DNA from: Eubacteriales bacterium
Lineage (GTDB): Bacteria; Bacillota; Clostridia; Oscillospirales; Butyricicoccaceae
DNA: 64,000 bases
Reading direction: 5' to 3'
Assembly (NCBI GenBank): GCA_030539335.1
Contig: JAUNSG010000006.1
Location: forward strand, 124,001 to 188,000
In this document: in pieces, positions 41,467 to 48,410 of the stretch
Position numbering within the stretch: the first letter of the stretch is position 1
How the letters are laid out: the number at the start of each line of letters is the position of its first letter
Position numbers and translations under genes: made by a program
Notes under the pieces: model-generated
What the model saw: the letters and a program-made list of their open reading frames with translations, nothing else
Told to the model about the DNA's origin: nothing
The model's database searches: none

Positions 41467-41706
41467 TTAAAACACTACCACGCGATGCAGTTCATCGGGA
41501 TGCTGTGCATAATATTGCTTTGCAGCATGCCAGACACTCCTCAACGCACAACGGATAGCACAGTTTTGTGAATTACCGGAAAGATGTTGTGAATATGCTG
41601 CTATAAATATTCTTTCTGCCATTTCAGATTCTTGTATCTTGTTCAAGGGGATATCGTAGCTTAGATCAATCCCGATTGAGGCTTTGGCTTGGTTTAAAAC
41701 ATTCAT
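41467..41706 (-). CDS. Small protein with one ALRSVW motif, unknown
   Basis: A 79-residue protein. CAIRCALRSVWHAAKQYYAQ near 47-66 repeats the motif of the 135-residue neighbour (R-x-A-L-R-S-V-W-x-x-A-x-x-Y). AAGGAG precedes ATG 41706. It belongs to the minus-strand operon behind the divergent operators. Confidence 0.72.
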   Translation of the reverse strand: MNVLNQAKASIGIDLSYDIPLNKIQESEMAERIFIAAYSQHLSGNSQNCAIRCALRSVWHAAKQYYAQHPDELHRVVVF

Positions 41707-41747
41707 AATTTCACTCCTTGATTTCTGCCTTACAATTTGATAGAATC

Positions 41748-41825
41748 AAGGTGCCGGGGAGTAAGGCTTCCCCGGGACCTTTTGGTGTGGTGAGTAGCGA
41801 AGTTTCCTAGGCTCGGCTACTCACC
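41748..41825 (-). repeat. Two stem-loops between the 41-aa and 79-aa genes
   Basis: AAGGT-CCGGGGA/TCCCCGG-ACCTT (41748-41781) and GGTGAGTAGC/GCTACTCACC (41789-41825). Neither has a T run on the minus strand, so they look like structures that tune expression or mRNA processing rather than terminators. Confidence 0.65.
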
Positions 41826-41828
41826 TTT

Positions 41829-41954
41829 TTATGCCTTGACCTTGCTGTCACGGACAATCTTCGCCGCTTCTGCCGGGTCTTTGGCAGTAGCTTCAATCAG
41901 CTTTGCGATGTTCTCCAAGAACTGATTCAGCTCTGCGCTTGTCATTTCGTCCAT
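41829..41954 (-). CDS. Micro-protein (41 aa), first gene of the HTH-controlled operon
   Basis: MDEMTSAELNQFLENIAKLI, then EATAKDPAEAAKIVRDSKVKA: one long amphipathic helix with an acidic start. A second ATG nine bases downstream is also possible. AAGGAAG lies seven bases upstream. It is the first gene behind the operator-covered promoter at 42005-42033. Function unknown. Confidence 0.68.
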   Translation of the reverse strand: MDEMTSAELNQFLENIAKLIEATAKDPAEAAKIVRDSKVKA

Positions 41955-42004
41955 CTCCTCACTTCCTTTCATAAGAGGTGTTGTTCCTCTGCCTTACAAG
42001 TATT

Positions 42005-42033
42005 ATTATAAACTCTACGATTTAAAATGTCAA
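42005..42033 (-). promoter_or_regulatory. Minus-strand promoter of the ALRSVW operon, overlapped by operator 1
   Basis: TTGACA (42028-42033), 17-base spacer, TATAAT (42005-42010). Perfect consensus; operator 1 (42009-42024) covers the -10 and spacer. Confidence 0.9.
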
Positions 42034-42101
42034 TAGTTAAATTTAAACTTTGAGATTTATTTTTTAAATCTATTATTTGACAAAATGAATTACAAAGTTT
42101 A
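42009..42101. promoter_or_regulatory. Three 16-bp operators of the HTH regulator
   Basis: TAAATCGTAGAGTTTA (minus, 42009-42024), TAAATCTCAAAGTTTA (minus, 42044-42059) and TGAATTACAAAGTTTA (plus, 42086-42101) share the pattern TrAATnnnArAGTTTA. Sites 1 and 3 lie inside the two divergent promoters, site 2 between them, as in phage repressor switches. The binding protein is presumed to be the HTH product at 42130. Confidence 0.72.
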
Positions 42102-42105
42102 AAAT
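42077..42105 (+). promoter_or_regulatory. Promoter of the HTH gene, overlapped by operator 3
   Basis: TTGACA (42077-42082), 17-base spacer, TAAAAT (42100-42105). Operator 3 fills the spacer. Confidence 0.85.
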
Positions 42106-42129
42106 AAGGGAGAGGAAAGGAGTGGGAAA

Positions 42130-42360
42130 ATGGAAAAGAATTTAAAAAAATTTATACAGCATGTATGTATTGATAAGGATATCAGCGTATCAGAGTTGGC
42201 GCGGCGTTTAGCCACAACTCCCCAAAATTTCAATCAAAAGTTGGGGAGAGAGAGTTTGACATGGAAAGATTTGCAACAAATAGCAGATGCCTTAGATTGC
42301 AGGTTGGATGTTAATTTTGAACCTAATGAAAAATCCTCAGACGCACAATCTGAGGAATAA
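42130..42360 (+). CDS. Cro/CI-type helix-turn-helix regulator
   Basis: A 76-residue protein; ISVSELARRLATTPQNFNQK near 19-38 is the helix-turn-helix, followed by LTWKDLQQIADALDCRLDVN. It has no dimerisation or cleavage domain. GAAAGGAG is upstream. Divergent from the ALRSVW operon and flanked by three matching operators, it probably represses both itself and that operon. Confidence 0.88.
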   Translation: MEKNLKKFIQHVCIDKDISVSELARRLATTPQNFNQKLGRESLTWKDLQQIADALDCRLDVNFEPNEKSSDAQSEE

Positions 42361-42376
42361 AACAATTTAGATTATG

Positions 42377-42417
42377 GAGCGGCACAACATCGGTTGTGTC
42401 GCTCTATTTTTGTTTTT
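42377..42417 (+). terminator. Terminator of the HTH gene
   Basis: GAGCGGCACAAC/GTTGTGTCGCTC (one G-T pair), four-base loop, then TATTTTTGTTTTT. Confidence 0.9.
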
Positions 42418-42430
42418 GAATTCGGAATGC

Positions 42431-42459
42431 TTGACAACTACATGTCATACAGATATAAT
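42431..42459 (+). promoter_or_regulatory. Promoter of the antisense antitoxin RNA
   Basis: TTGACA (42431-42436), 17-base spacer, TATAAT (42454-42459): perfect consensus, with no open reading frame downstream on this strand. Confidence 0.88.
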
Positions 42460-42465
42460 AATAAA

Positions 42466-42560
42466 TAGAAAAAGGGCGCGCCGCCTGTAGACGGTTACTC
42501 CCTAAATGAAATCAAAGAATTTGACCGCACTGTTTGGAAGCTGGGCGGTCATTTTCTTTT
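42466..42560 (+). ncRNA. Antisense antitoxin RNA of a type I toxin-antitoxin pair
   Basis: A predicted transcript of about 95 bases that runs opposite to the toxin mRNA and ends at GACCGC...GCGGTC-ATTTTCTTTT (42532-42560). It overlaps the last codons and the 3' part of the toxin mRNA, the usual geometry of BsrG/TxpA-like and clostridial type I systems. Confidence 0.78.
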
Positions 42561-42635
42561 GCTTATCTGATGAATCAAAGCAGCAAATGCGACGAGAAAC
42601 GTTAAAAGCTGAAACAAAGCTTCGTATGTAACCAT
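42549..42635 (-). CDS. Type I toxin (holin-like hydrophobic peptide, 28 aa)
   Basis: MVTYEALFQLLTFLVAFAAL then IHQISKRK: one membrane helix and a basic tail, typical of the putative holin-like toxin family. GGGGAGGTGG precedes the start. A promoter TTGAAA-17-TATCCT lies at 42727-42755. It would damage the membrane if the antisense RNA is lost. Confidence 0.88.
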   Translation of the reverse strand: MVTYEALFQLLTFLVAFAALIHQISKRK

Positions 42636-42726
42636 CACACCACCTCCCCTCAAAATGGGATTGGTGGGAATAACCGCCTACCGCTGGCAAGACGACGCGC
42701 TGAAAACAGATGTTTTCCTATCTGAC

Positions 42727-42755
42727 AGGATAGCATATTCTATACTAGATTTCAA
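42727..42755 (-). promoter_or_regulatory. Promoter of the type I toxin
   Basis: TTGAAA (42750-42755), 17-base spacer, TATCCT (42727-42732) on the minus strand; the leader is about 85 bases. Confidence 0.65.
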
Positions 42756-42800
42756 TGAGAACGCTACATCACACAAAGAAGATTGATATATAACCTATAT

Positions 42801-42855
42801 ACACAAATACACCCGCCTGACAACCGGTTAAGCTGTTGGGCGGGTGTAAAACTTT
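42801..42855. repeat. 55-bp hairpin repeat, copy 2
   Basis: Near-identical to 40813-40867 (three mismatches in the loop region). It separates the toxin pair from the next module. Confidence 0.85.
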
Positions 42856-42876
42856 ATAACAATTTTTTCAAAACGC

Positions 42877-42905
42877 TTTACATACTCGTACGAGTATGCT
42901 ATACT
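42877..42905 (+). promoter_or_regulatory. Promoter with an 18-bp perfect palindromic operator
   Basis: TTTACA (42877-42882), 17-base spacer, TATACT (42900-42905). The spacer region contains the perfect palindrome CATACTCGTACGAGTATG (42881-42898), so a dimeric repressor bound there would block the polymerase. Confidence 0.85.
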
Positions 42906-42936
42906 ATACACATACTAAAGGAAAGGAGGAAACCAA

Positions 42937-43032
42937 GTGAAAGATTTTTGGTTGGGAGTGCTTACCGCCCTCACCGCTCAAATCTTATTTAAGCTGACCG
43001 AGCTAATTTTCGAGTGGTTGAAAGGCAAGTAA
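42937..43032 (+). CDS. Small hydrophobic peptide (31 aa), toxin-like
   Basis: MKDFWLGVLTALTAQILFKL then TELIFEWLKGK; one membrane helix between charged ends. GTG start with GGAGG seven bases upstream. The short mRNA (promoter 42877-42905, terminator just after the stop) resembles type I toxins such as Fst, but I see no antisense promoter. Function unknown. Confidence 0.72.
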   Translation: MKDFWLGVLTALTAQILFKLTELIFEWLKGK

Positions 43033-43038
43033 ACAAAC

Positions 43039-43061
43039 GGGGGAACGAAGGTTCCCCCTCT
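43039..43061 (+). terminator. Stem-loop after the 31-aa peptide gene
   Basis: GGGGGAAC-GAAG-GTTCCCCC, a perfect 8-bp stem with a C/T-rich tail. Readthrough would feed the two genes that follow. Confidence 0.7.
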
Positions 43062-43092
43062 CCCACCTAAATCTTATCATGGGCAATGTGTT

Positions 43093-43281
43093 ATGTCAAA
43101 GAAATCTTTAATTATTTTAAATGTTTCTCTCATTATTGGCTATAACATTTTTATCGCTATTATTGTTTCAATAATGTCAACTGTATTTTGGCGCGGTTTT
43201 GCAATAGCAACTGATGTGATTGTAACTGTGAGATGCTCTCTGTTGCTGTACCACGCTCTAAGGAGGTTTCACGATGAGTAA
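43093..43281 (+). CDS. Small membrane protein, two helices (62 aa)
   Basis: MSKKSLIILNVSLIIGYNIF and WRGFAIATDVIVTVRCSLLL are two membrane segments. The start lacks a good ribosome binding site. It overlaps the ribbon-helix-helix gene by eight bases, which favours a coupled pair. Unknown function. Confidence 0.5.
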   Translation: MSKKSLIILNVSLIIGYNIFIAIIVSIMSTVFWRGFAIATDVIVTVRCSLLLYHALRRFHDE

Positions 43282-43453
43282 AACATCAACCGAGGTAAAA
43301 CGGCGATACAACGCAAAAACTTATAAACGTTTTTATTGTGATCTCCGTATAGAAGACTTTGAGCGCATTGAGAAAATGCGTGGCGATTTAAGCCGCACAG
43401 CGTTTTTAAAAATGTTGATCGAACATTACGAAAAAACAACAACTGAATCCTAA
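43274..43453 (+). CDS. Ribbon-helix-helix (CopG/Arc-like) regulator
   Basis: A 59-residue protein with a basic N-terminus and the pattern KRFYCDLRIEDFERIEKMRG, LSRTAFLKMLIEHYEK, typical of ribbon-helix-helix repressors. AAGGAGG lies seven bases before ATG 43274. It is the best local candidate for binding the 18-bp palindrome at 42881-42898. Confidence 0.78.
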   Translation: MSKTSTEVKRRYNAKTYKRFYCDLRIEDFERIEKMRGDLSRTAFLKMLIEHYEKTTTES

Positions 43454-43465
43454 CACCTCTCTGGG

Positions 43466-43498
43466 GAGCATGGTTTACTTACCGTGCTCTCTCTTCTT
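43466..43498 (+). terminator. Terminator of the RHH module
   Basis: GAGCATGG-TTTACTTA-CCGTGCTC (one G-T pair) then a C/T-rich run ending in TTTTT. The last bases reach the convergent endolysin stop. Confidence 0.75.
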
Positions 43499-43499
43499 T

Positions 43500-44843
43500 T
43501 TACTTCACGGACTTTTTTGCCACCCAGATTGCAACCTTGACCCAGTTCTCGGTTTTGTCCAGCACATTCAACGTCCTACCCTTGCCGATCGTACCGACCT
43601 TGTCCGCCTTGGTGCTGTTAGACGCTCTGGCGTTGAGCACCATCTTCGTCGTCGCCTTGCCATCCTTGATCGTACAGTATTTCCGCGCGATCCAGACGGA
43701 TGTTTTGATCCAGTTCTTGGTCTCATCCAGTTTGACAAGCTTGGCTCCCTTGTTGATCGTGCCGAGCTTTTTCTTTGTCACGCCCGCGCCAGCTCTGGCG
43801 TTGACAGATGCCGTAGTCGTAACCGTCTTCGGTTTCTTACTGATGAGATAATACGACGGCGCACGGTCGATCGTCGCCTTGCCGCACTGCGTCAGTGTTG
43901 CCGTGACGACGCCTTTCTGCCCGGTACGTTTTGCGTGATGCGCCGGCCATGTGAGATATTTTGAATCGTTCCAATAGGAATCCAGCACGGTAATCGTTTC
44001 GCCGGATGCGGCAACTGCGGCGACAAAATGGCCGCCATTGGAGAATACCTGATATGTACTGCCCTGATTCATGATCGCCACGCCGCCCTCCTTGAGGTGT
44101 GCGAGCAATTCGGCATTCTTGCTGGTGGACTTCCACGCGAAACCGTACTTTGCCGATGCAGCTTTGAGCAACACGGGCATATCCGTTCCACCGTCCACAC
44201 GCGCTTTTGCGGCGACCGCCAGCTTGCACATGGTTTCTAGTCCCACATCGGCAATTCCTGCTGCACGCAGTGCATTACACAGCGACGCCGGACCGCAGGC
44301 GGAATTATAAATGCTGTTGCCGCCGTAGGAAATCTCTTTATACTTGTCCTCCGTCTGAAATGTAATGCTATACTTTTTCGCGCTCGTTGTGCTCACCTTC
44401 TTATCAAATAATGCCTTTTCTTCTTTTCTTCGATTGGTCAAACCGGTCAGCACCTTACCGCCCGCCTTATTATACGCCGTGATGTGGCTGCTGATCTGCG
44501 CGATTGTGCGCGTCCCCCTGGCCGTCAGCTGATCGATACTGCCGATATTGTAGGCAAACGACACGAGCGCATCGAGCTGGTTCTGGTTGAAATGATATGT
44601 ACCATCATATTTGAGTACGAGCGGCAGGTATTTTTTGTTGAGCGACTTTTTGAGCCAGCTATCCGCCGTCGCCTGGCTGATTTTCAGCCCCTTCTTGATC
44701 GTCGTACCAGTGATGGACTTGTCCGCATTGGTCGTGCCATAGCCAATCGTCCAGACACCGACCTCGTCGCGGTAGGCGGTCAGCCGACAGCCCTCCCACT
44801 TCTTGACCAGCGCAACACAGGCGTCGGAGATTTGTTTACTCAT
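43500..44843 (-). CDS. Modular endolysin: GH24 lysozyme, cysteine-peptidase-like domain, two SH3 repeats
   Basis: A 447-residue lysin. Residues 1-150 are a phage lysozyme (VKKWEGCRLTAYRDEVGVWTIG, TIGYGTT, LTGLTNRRKEEKALF). Residues 155-320 resemble a C39-like cysteine peptidase: YNSACGPASLCNALRAAGI and GGHFVAAVAASGETITVLDS place Cys, His and Asp in order. Residues 340-447 are two SH3-type repeats (ASVNARAGAGVTKKKLGTIN; MVLNARASNSTKADKVGTIG) for wall binding. It would cut glycan and peptide bonds. It overlaps the holin gene by eight bases. Confidence 0.92.
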   Translation of the reverse strand: MSKQISDACVALVKKWEGCRLTAYRDEVGVWTIGYGTTNADKSITGTTIKKGLKISQATADSWLKKSLNKKYLPLVLKYDGTYHFNQNQLDALVSFAYNIGSIDQLTARGTRTIAQISSHITAYNKAGGKVLTGLTNRRKEEKALFDKKVSTTSAKKYSITFQTEDKYKEISYGGNSIYNSACGPASLCNALRAAGIADVGLETMCKLAVAAKARVDGGTDMPVLLKAASAKYGFAWKSTSKNAELLAHLKEGGVAIMNQGSTYQVFSNGGHFVAAVAASGETITVLDSYWNDSKYLTWPAHHAKRTGQKGVVTATLTQCGKATIDRAPSYYLISKKPKTVTTTASVNARAGAGVTKKKLGTINKGAKLVKLDETKNWIKTSVWIARKYCTIKDGKATTKMVLNARASNSTKADKVGTIGKGRTLNVLDKTENWVKVAIWVAKKSVK

Positions 44844-45039
44844 TCCCCACCTCTGGCAGTCCTGCGACGCTGGTCAGCAGAGATACAATACCAGCCAGTG
44901 CAGCGGTCGAAACAACCAGTTTCCAATCCACACCGCCCAGCGCGGTTGTGGTGCCGATGGATGCAACTGCCGTCTGTGCAACTGTTTTGATCGCGCGGAC
45001 ACCGGCCGCATACGCCCAATCTCTCGTAAAAATGTTCAT
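44836..45039 (-). CDS. Phage holin (r1t type)
   Basis: A 67-residue protein with two hydrophobic stretches: ALGGVDWKLVVSTAALAGIV is typical of r1t holins, after RAIKTVAQTAVASIG. It times lysis by opening the membrane for the adjacent endolysin. Four-base overlap with the upstream gene. Confidence 0.85.
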   Translation of the reverse strand: MNIFTRDWAYAAGVRAIKTVAQTAVASIGTTTALGGVDWKLVVSTAALAGIVSLLTSVAGLPEVGNE

Positions 45040-45287
45040 GATTCATCCTCCAAATCTTTAATCCGATGGTTTGCTACGCGCATCTGTTCCTCGATCACAG
45101 GCACGCGCTTGGCAAAATTGTTGTGTTCCCGCACCTCACGGGTCAGCTCTTCGATCTTCGTATCCGTCACGGCCTGCGAGATTTTGAGCTGCTGTTCCAT
45201 TTTACTGCTCGCGGCCATGTTGCTGATGATTACGCCGATCAGAGCGAGACCGCCAGTAATCAGCGCAGAAAGGATCGTGTCTGTCAC
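45036..45287 (-). CDS. Lysis-module membrane protein with coiled coil (XhlA-like)
   Basis: An 83-residue protein: one N-terminal membrane helix (ILSALITGGLALIGVIISNM) then a coiled coil (IEELTREVREHNNFAKRVPV). It resembles hemolysin XhlA-type companions of holins. Overlaps both neighbours by four bases. Confidence 0.7.
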   Translation of the reverse strand: MTDTILSALITGGLALIGVIISNMAASSKMEQQLKISQAVTDTKIEELTREVREHNNFAKRVPVIEEQMRVANHRIKDLEDES

Positions 45288-45670
45288 GTCGCATCTACCT
45301 CCGGAGTATCCTCCAACATAAACTCCAGCGCCTCCAGCTCCGCATAGGTCAGCGCGTCATATGTATCCCCGCACTGCTCCAACAACGATACCGGAACCGT
45401 TGCGACTGTAACATCTGCGTTCTCGGCAAGAAGAGCATTAATCTCCGTCATCAGCTCCGGCTTGATGCCGCCGTCGTTCAGTTCCACCGGATCAACGTCG
45501 TGCTGCTCGCACAGTGTTGCCAACGTGTTTCGGTAGTCGTCCGCCGCAGAGTTGAGCTTGGAGATGTTCCTCTTGAGCGCAAATAACACCTTGATCGGCA
45601 GTTTCTTCTTGAGAAGATCACTGTTATTGTTGATTGCCTGAATTGTGTTGATTACCTGTAAATTGGTCAT
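45284..45670 (-). CDS. Phage protein of unknown function in the fibre-lysis interval
   Basis: A 128-residue helical acidic protein: MTNLQVINTIQAINNNSDLL, KKKLPIKVLFALKRNISKLN, ending ALEFMLEDTPEVDAT. GGGAGAG precedes ATG 45670. Upstream in-frame extension lacks a site. Related small proteins are common in this position in clostridial phages; role unknown. Confidence 0.72.
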   Translation of the reverse strand: MTNLQVINTIQAINNNSDLLKKKLPIKVLFALKRNISKLNSAADDYRNTLATLCEQHDVDPVELNDGGIKPELMTEINALLAENADVTVATVPVSLLEQCGDTYDALTYAELEALEFMLEDTPEVDAT

Positions 45671-45689
45671 ATGTTTTCTCTCCCTATTT

Positions 45690-46889
45690 TTATCCACGAT
45701 AGATAGCCAACCAACGAAATGTGCTTGCCCATGACGCTGACGTATTGTTGTAACAGCGAACCTTGAACCCCGTCGCTGTAACGGAATGCGTGACAATGGT
45801 TCGATTCGCAGAACTCGCAACATTCGTCGAGGCGGAGCTCGCTGCATGTCTGGATACCACAACCCCAGGAGTCCCTGGAAACGCTGTAGAAAATGTAATT
45901 GCTGCATCTGTATATGAATTTGCCGCTACACTCACATCGCTTTTCGTTCCGTGAAGCATCTGAATTCCGCCCTTTGTGCCTGGAGCTGCGGTCGGCAGTG
46001 TATATAGGTTTGCATAGCTGCCAATATTGCTGCTGTCAATGATCGTCCTCCATGTCCCAGTAGTAGCTCCGTTTCCATTCCATCCGGAACCATTGCCTCC
46101 ACGATGGAGTATGTTCCCGGTCGATTGTGTAAACCACATCTGATGCACATCATTACCCGCACCGGTTATATTCAGCAAATACCCATAGGTTGACGGCTGA
46201 CTGTACAGACAGCCTGCCGTGTTGTACCAGAGCACACTGTTACCCAGAGCTCTCCAATTTGCAGTAGTATCGTTCCCTGTTGATGAAATTGGGTTCCACA
46301 ACACACCCTGAACAGAAAAAGTACTATTTATTTTCGTTACACCAGTTACGGTGAGGGCGCCTGTCACGGACATATCTCCCGTCACGTTTTTTGTTATATA
46401 CCCCGTGTCATTGGTAAACGCCGAAATTTTCGTGGGAACAGTCGGAAGCTCCGACTTGAGTGCATACCTACTCAAATCCTGATGCATTGTGAGATATCCC
46501 GCATCGTTCGTAAATGCTGAAATTTTTGTGGGAATGACCGGAAGCTCTTTCCGGAGAGCATAATCCCCCTGATCCTGTTTGCCCGCAATCAACCGGCGCA
46601 ATTCGGTATCGTCATATGAGGTGTCCGGCGGCTCATACGCATCTGCATCCGCATCGCTCAGTACCGACACGATATTAAACGGGTCCTGGCCGGACAGTAC
46701 AACGTCATCCCCGACGTGCAGTGTCACATGGTTGCTGATCTGCAGGTCATCCCCCTCCAACAGCCACTGACCATTATGGCACGAGACCCGGAGCGGTTTC
46801 ACCGACAGCACAGCCCCCACAAGCCCGTCGCTCGACGGCTGATATTTTTTCAGCGTTTTTTTGAACCGGTTTGCGAAATCCTTTGCCAT
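45690..46889 (-). CDS. Tail fibre / receptor-binding protein
   Basis: A 399-residue fibre. The N-terminal part contacts the baseplate (LRVSCHNGQWLLEGDDLQIS); two direct repeats SELPTVPTKISAFTNDTGYI and KELPVIPTKISAFTNDAGYL are typical fibre shaft units; the C-terminal ITFSTAFPGTPGVVVSRHAA and FKVRCYNNTSASWASTFRWL resemble the gp53-like lectin tip. It likely decides host binding. One-base overlap with the upstream gene. Confidence 0.87.
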   Translation of the reverse strand: MAKDFANRFKKTLKKYQPSSDGLVGAVLSVKPLRVSCHNGQWLLEGDDLQISNHVTLHVGDDVVLSGQDPFNIVSVLSDADADAYEPPDTSYDDTELRRLIAGKQDQGDYALRKELPVIPTKISAFTNDAGYLTMHQDLSRYALKSELPTVPTKISAFTNDTGYITKNVTGDMSVTGALTVTGVTKINSTFSVQGVLWNPISSTGNDTTANWRALGNSVLWYNTAGCLYSQPSTYGYLLNITGAGNDVHQMWFTQSTGNILHRGGNGSGWNGNGATTGTWRTIIDSSNIGSYANLYTLPTAAPGTKGGIQMLHGTKSDVSVAANSYTDAAITFSTAFPGTPGVVVSRHAASSASTNVASSANRTIVTHSVTATGFKVRCYNNTSASWASTFRWLAIYRG

Positions 46890-47791
46890 TACGCCGTCCT
46901 CTTCCAGAAATAACAGGTGATGTACGGCTGTAGGTTGTTATGCGCCGTACCCGAGCCGGTATTGGCCGTGCTGCCGCTGTTTCCGCCCGTCGTACCGGAG
47001 ATGCTCACCGTGTGCGTGTGCGCGCCATTGCTGGCCGCTGTGCCCGTTGCACTAAAGGAGTGCGTATGGTTCGATCCCTTGCCCGATGTACCGGACGCAC
47101 TCACAGTGTGTTTATGCCCGTCGACATACATCGTCTTATAATCCGTCGATGCATAAGATCCTCCTGTTGGCGACGGCGTCACCTGGCTTTTGCTCGATCC
47201 AGAGGCGAGAACGCTGCTGTTATACTGCAGCTGCAGATCATGCCGGTGACTCCCGGCAGTCGCAGCCGTTCCCGTCACACTCAGACTGTGCGTATGCGCT
47301 GCCTCGCCACCGGTCGTTCCGGAAACCGGCACGCTGTGTGTATGCCCGCCGTTGCTGCTGGTCGTATTGGACCCCGAAAAGCTGTGCGTGTGGTTGTTCA
47401 ACCCATGCGCGTGAGCCGGTAGATTCGCGGTCGCCAACGCCACCGTCGACGCACCCCCGGTTTTTTCGGCAGCACTAAAATTCGTATCGCTGGTATTTAC
47501 GCCGACCGGCACTCTGCCTGCGCCCCACGCAACCCATGTGCCGCCGATCGTCGTCCCAGGGTTTACATTATTCGCGCTCATCCGGATCGATCCCACCGGA
47601 TAAACCAGATCCAGCAGCGCGCTTTCCAGCAAGTGCGTCAGGGATGCATTTTCCAGATCCTTCAGCTTGCTGTCGATGTCTATCATATTTTTCGTCAGCA
47701 GCGCCTGCCAGTTCCCTGGAATGCTCTCGTTCGGATAATTTACATCCGGATTCGAAAAAATATTAAATCCATAGTGTTCCGTTTTTTCCAT
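46889..47791 (-). CDS. Phage tail collar/fibre protein with HxH repeats
   Basis: A 300-residue protein. LLDLVYPVGSIRMSANNVNP opens a collar-type domain, and NLPAHAHGLNNHTHSFSGSN begins a run of about nine HTH/HKH/HRH motifs (GGHTHSVPVSGTTG, AAHTHSLSVTGT, GHKHTVSAS, NHTHSFSAT, AHTHTVSIS). In T4- and lambda-like fibres HxH motifs bind iron along a trimer. It ends LQPYITCYFWKR. Likely an adhesin needle. Confidence 0.88.
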   Translation of the reverse strand: MEKTEHYGFNIFSNPDVNYPNESIPGNWQALLTKNMIDIDSKLKDLENASLTHLLESALLDLVYPVGSIRMSANNVNPGTTIGGTWVAWGAGRVPVGVNTSDTNFSAAEKTGGASTVALATANLPAHAHGLNNHTHSFSGSNTTSSNGGHTHSVPVSGTTGGEAAHTHSLSVTGTAATAGSHRHDLQLQYNSSVLASGSSKSQVTPSPTGGSYASTDYKTMYVDGHKHTVSASGTSGKGSNHTHSFSATGTAASNGAHTHTVSISGTTGGNSGSTANTGSGTAHNNLQPYITCYFWKRTA

Positions 47792-47807
47792 CGCTATCCC
47801 TCCCTGT

Positions 47808-48410
47808 CTATTCCAATGTCGGAGCGTCTACATGATCCTCGTCCGTAATAAACTCGGATTCATCCGCATTTCCAAACAGAATCTGATTGCCGAACAGCAA
47901 ATCGTCCGCGCCAAATGTCACAACGCGATAGACCATTGTCCCAACCTGCAGATGCGCCGGGCCATATTCGGCAAAAACCCTGCGAAATTCCTCTGCGTCC
48001 GCATCCGTCACCTGCATCGCCGTGCCGTCCGCGTTTCTCCTGGAATACAGGACAGCCGTCAGGCTGCCATCCCCATTCTTTTTGATCCGATACTCGGAAA
48101 ATCCCAGCGCCTCCAACATATCGCTCAGCCTGTAATAGCCGCCGATCGTCGTCATGCGCCACGCGCACATGGAACGCCGCGTGCTCTCGTCCAGACTCAT
48201 GTCCACGTTAAAATAGGTGCAGTATGCATCCAGCAGCGACTGCGGCATGGTTGCAAAATCATCGCACAGCTCCAGCTCATGCAGCCGTTTCTCCAGCAGC
48301 GGCTTTACAGCGGCATCAAACGCCCGGTAAATATCACGCAGAATGCCCGATCGCGAATAGCGCGGCGGCAGCTCCTCCATCGCCGATTCAAACTGTTGTG
48401 ACAGTTCCAT
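47808..48410 (-). CDS. Baseplate-fibre connector (XkdU/YmfQ-like tail protein)
   Basis: A 200-residue protein. PPRYSRSGILRDIYRAFDAA and LDESTRRSMCAWRMTTIGGY fit the DUF2313/YmfQ family, which links the baseplate to fibres. It overlaps the baseplate J gene by 23 bases. Followed by fibre genes as in PBSX. Confidence 0.82.
   Translation of the reverse strand: MELSQQFESAMEELPPRYSRSGILRDIYRAFDAAVKPLLEKRLHELELCDDFATMPQSLLDAYCTYFNVDMSLDESTRRSMCAWRMTTIGGYYRLSDMLEALGFSEYRIKKNGDGSLTAVLYSRRNADGTAMQVTDADAEEFRRVFAEYGPAHLQVGTMVYRVVTFGADDLLFGNQILFGNADESEFITDEDHVDAPTLE

Noticed and set aside
40343..43500. Integrase or attachment site in the accessory zone
   Set aside because: No tyrosine or serine recombinase frame is present, and the 55-bp repeats are terminator-like and enclose only part of the zone.
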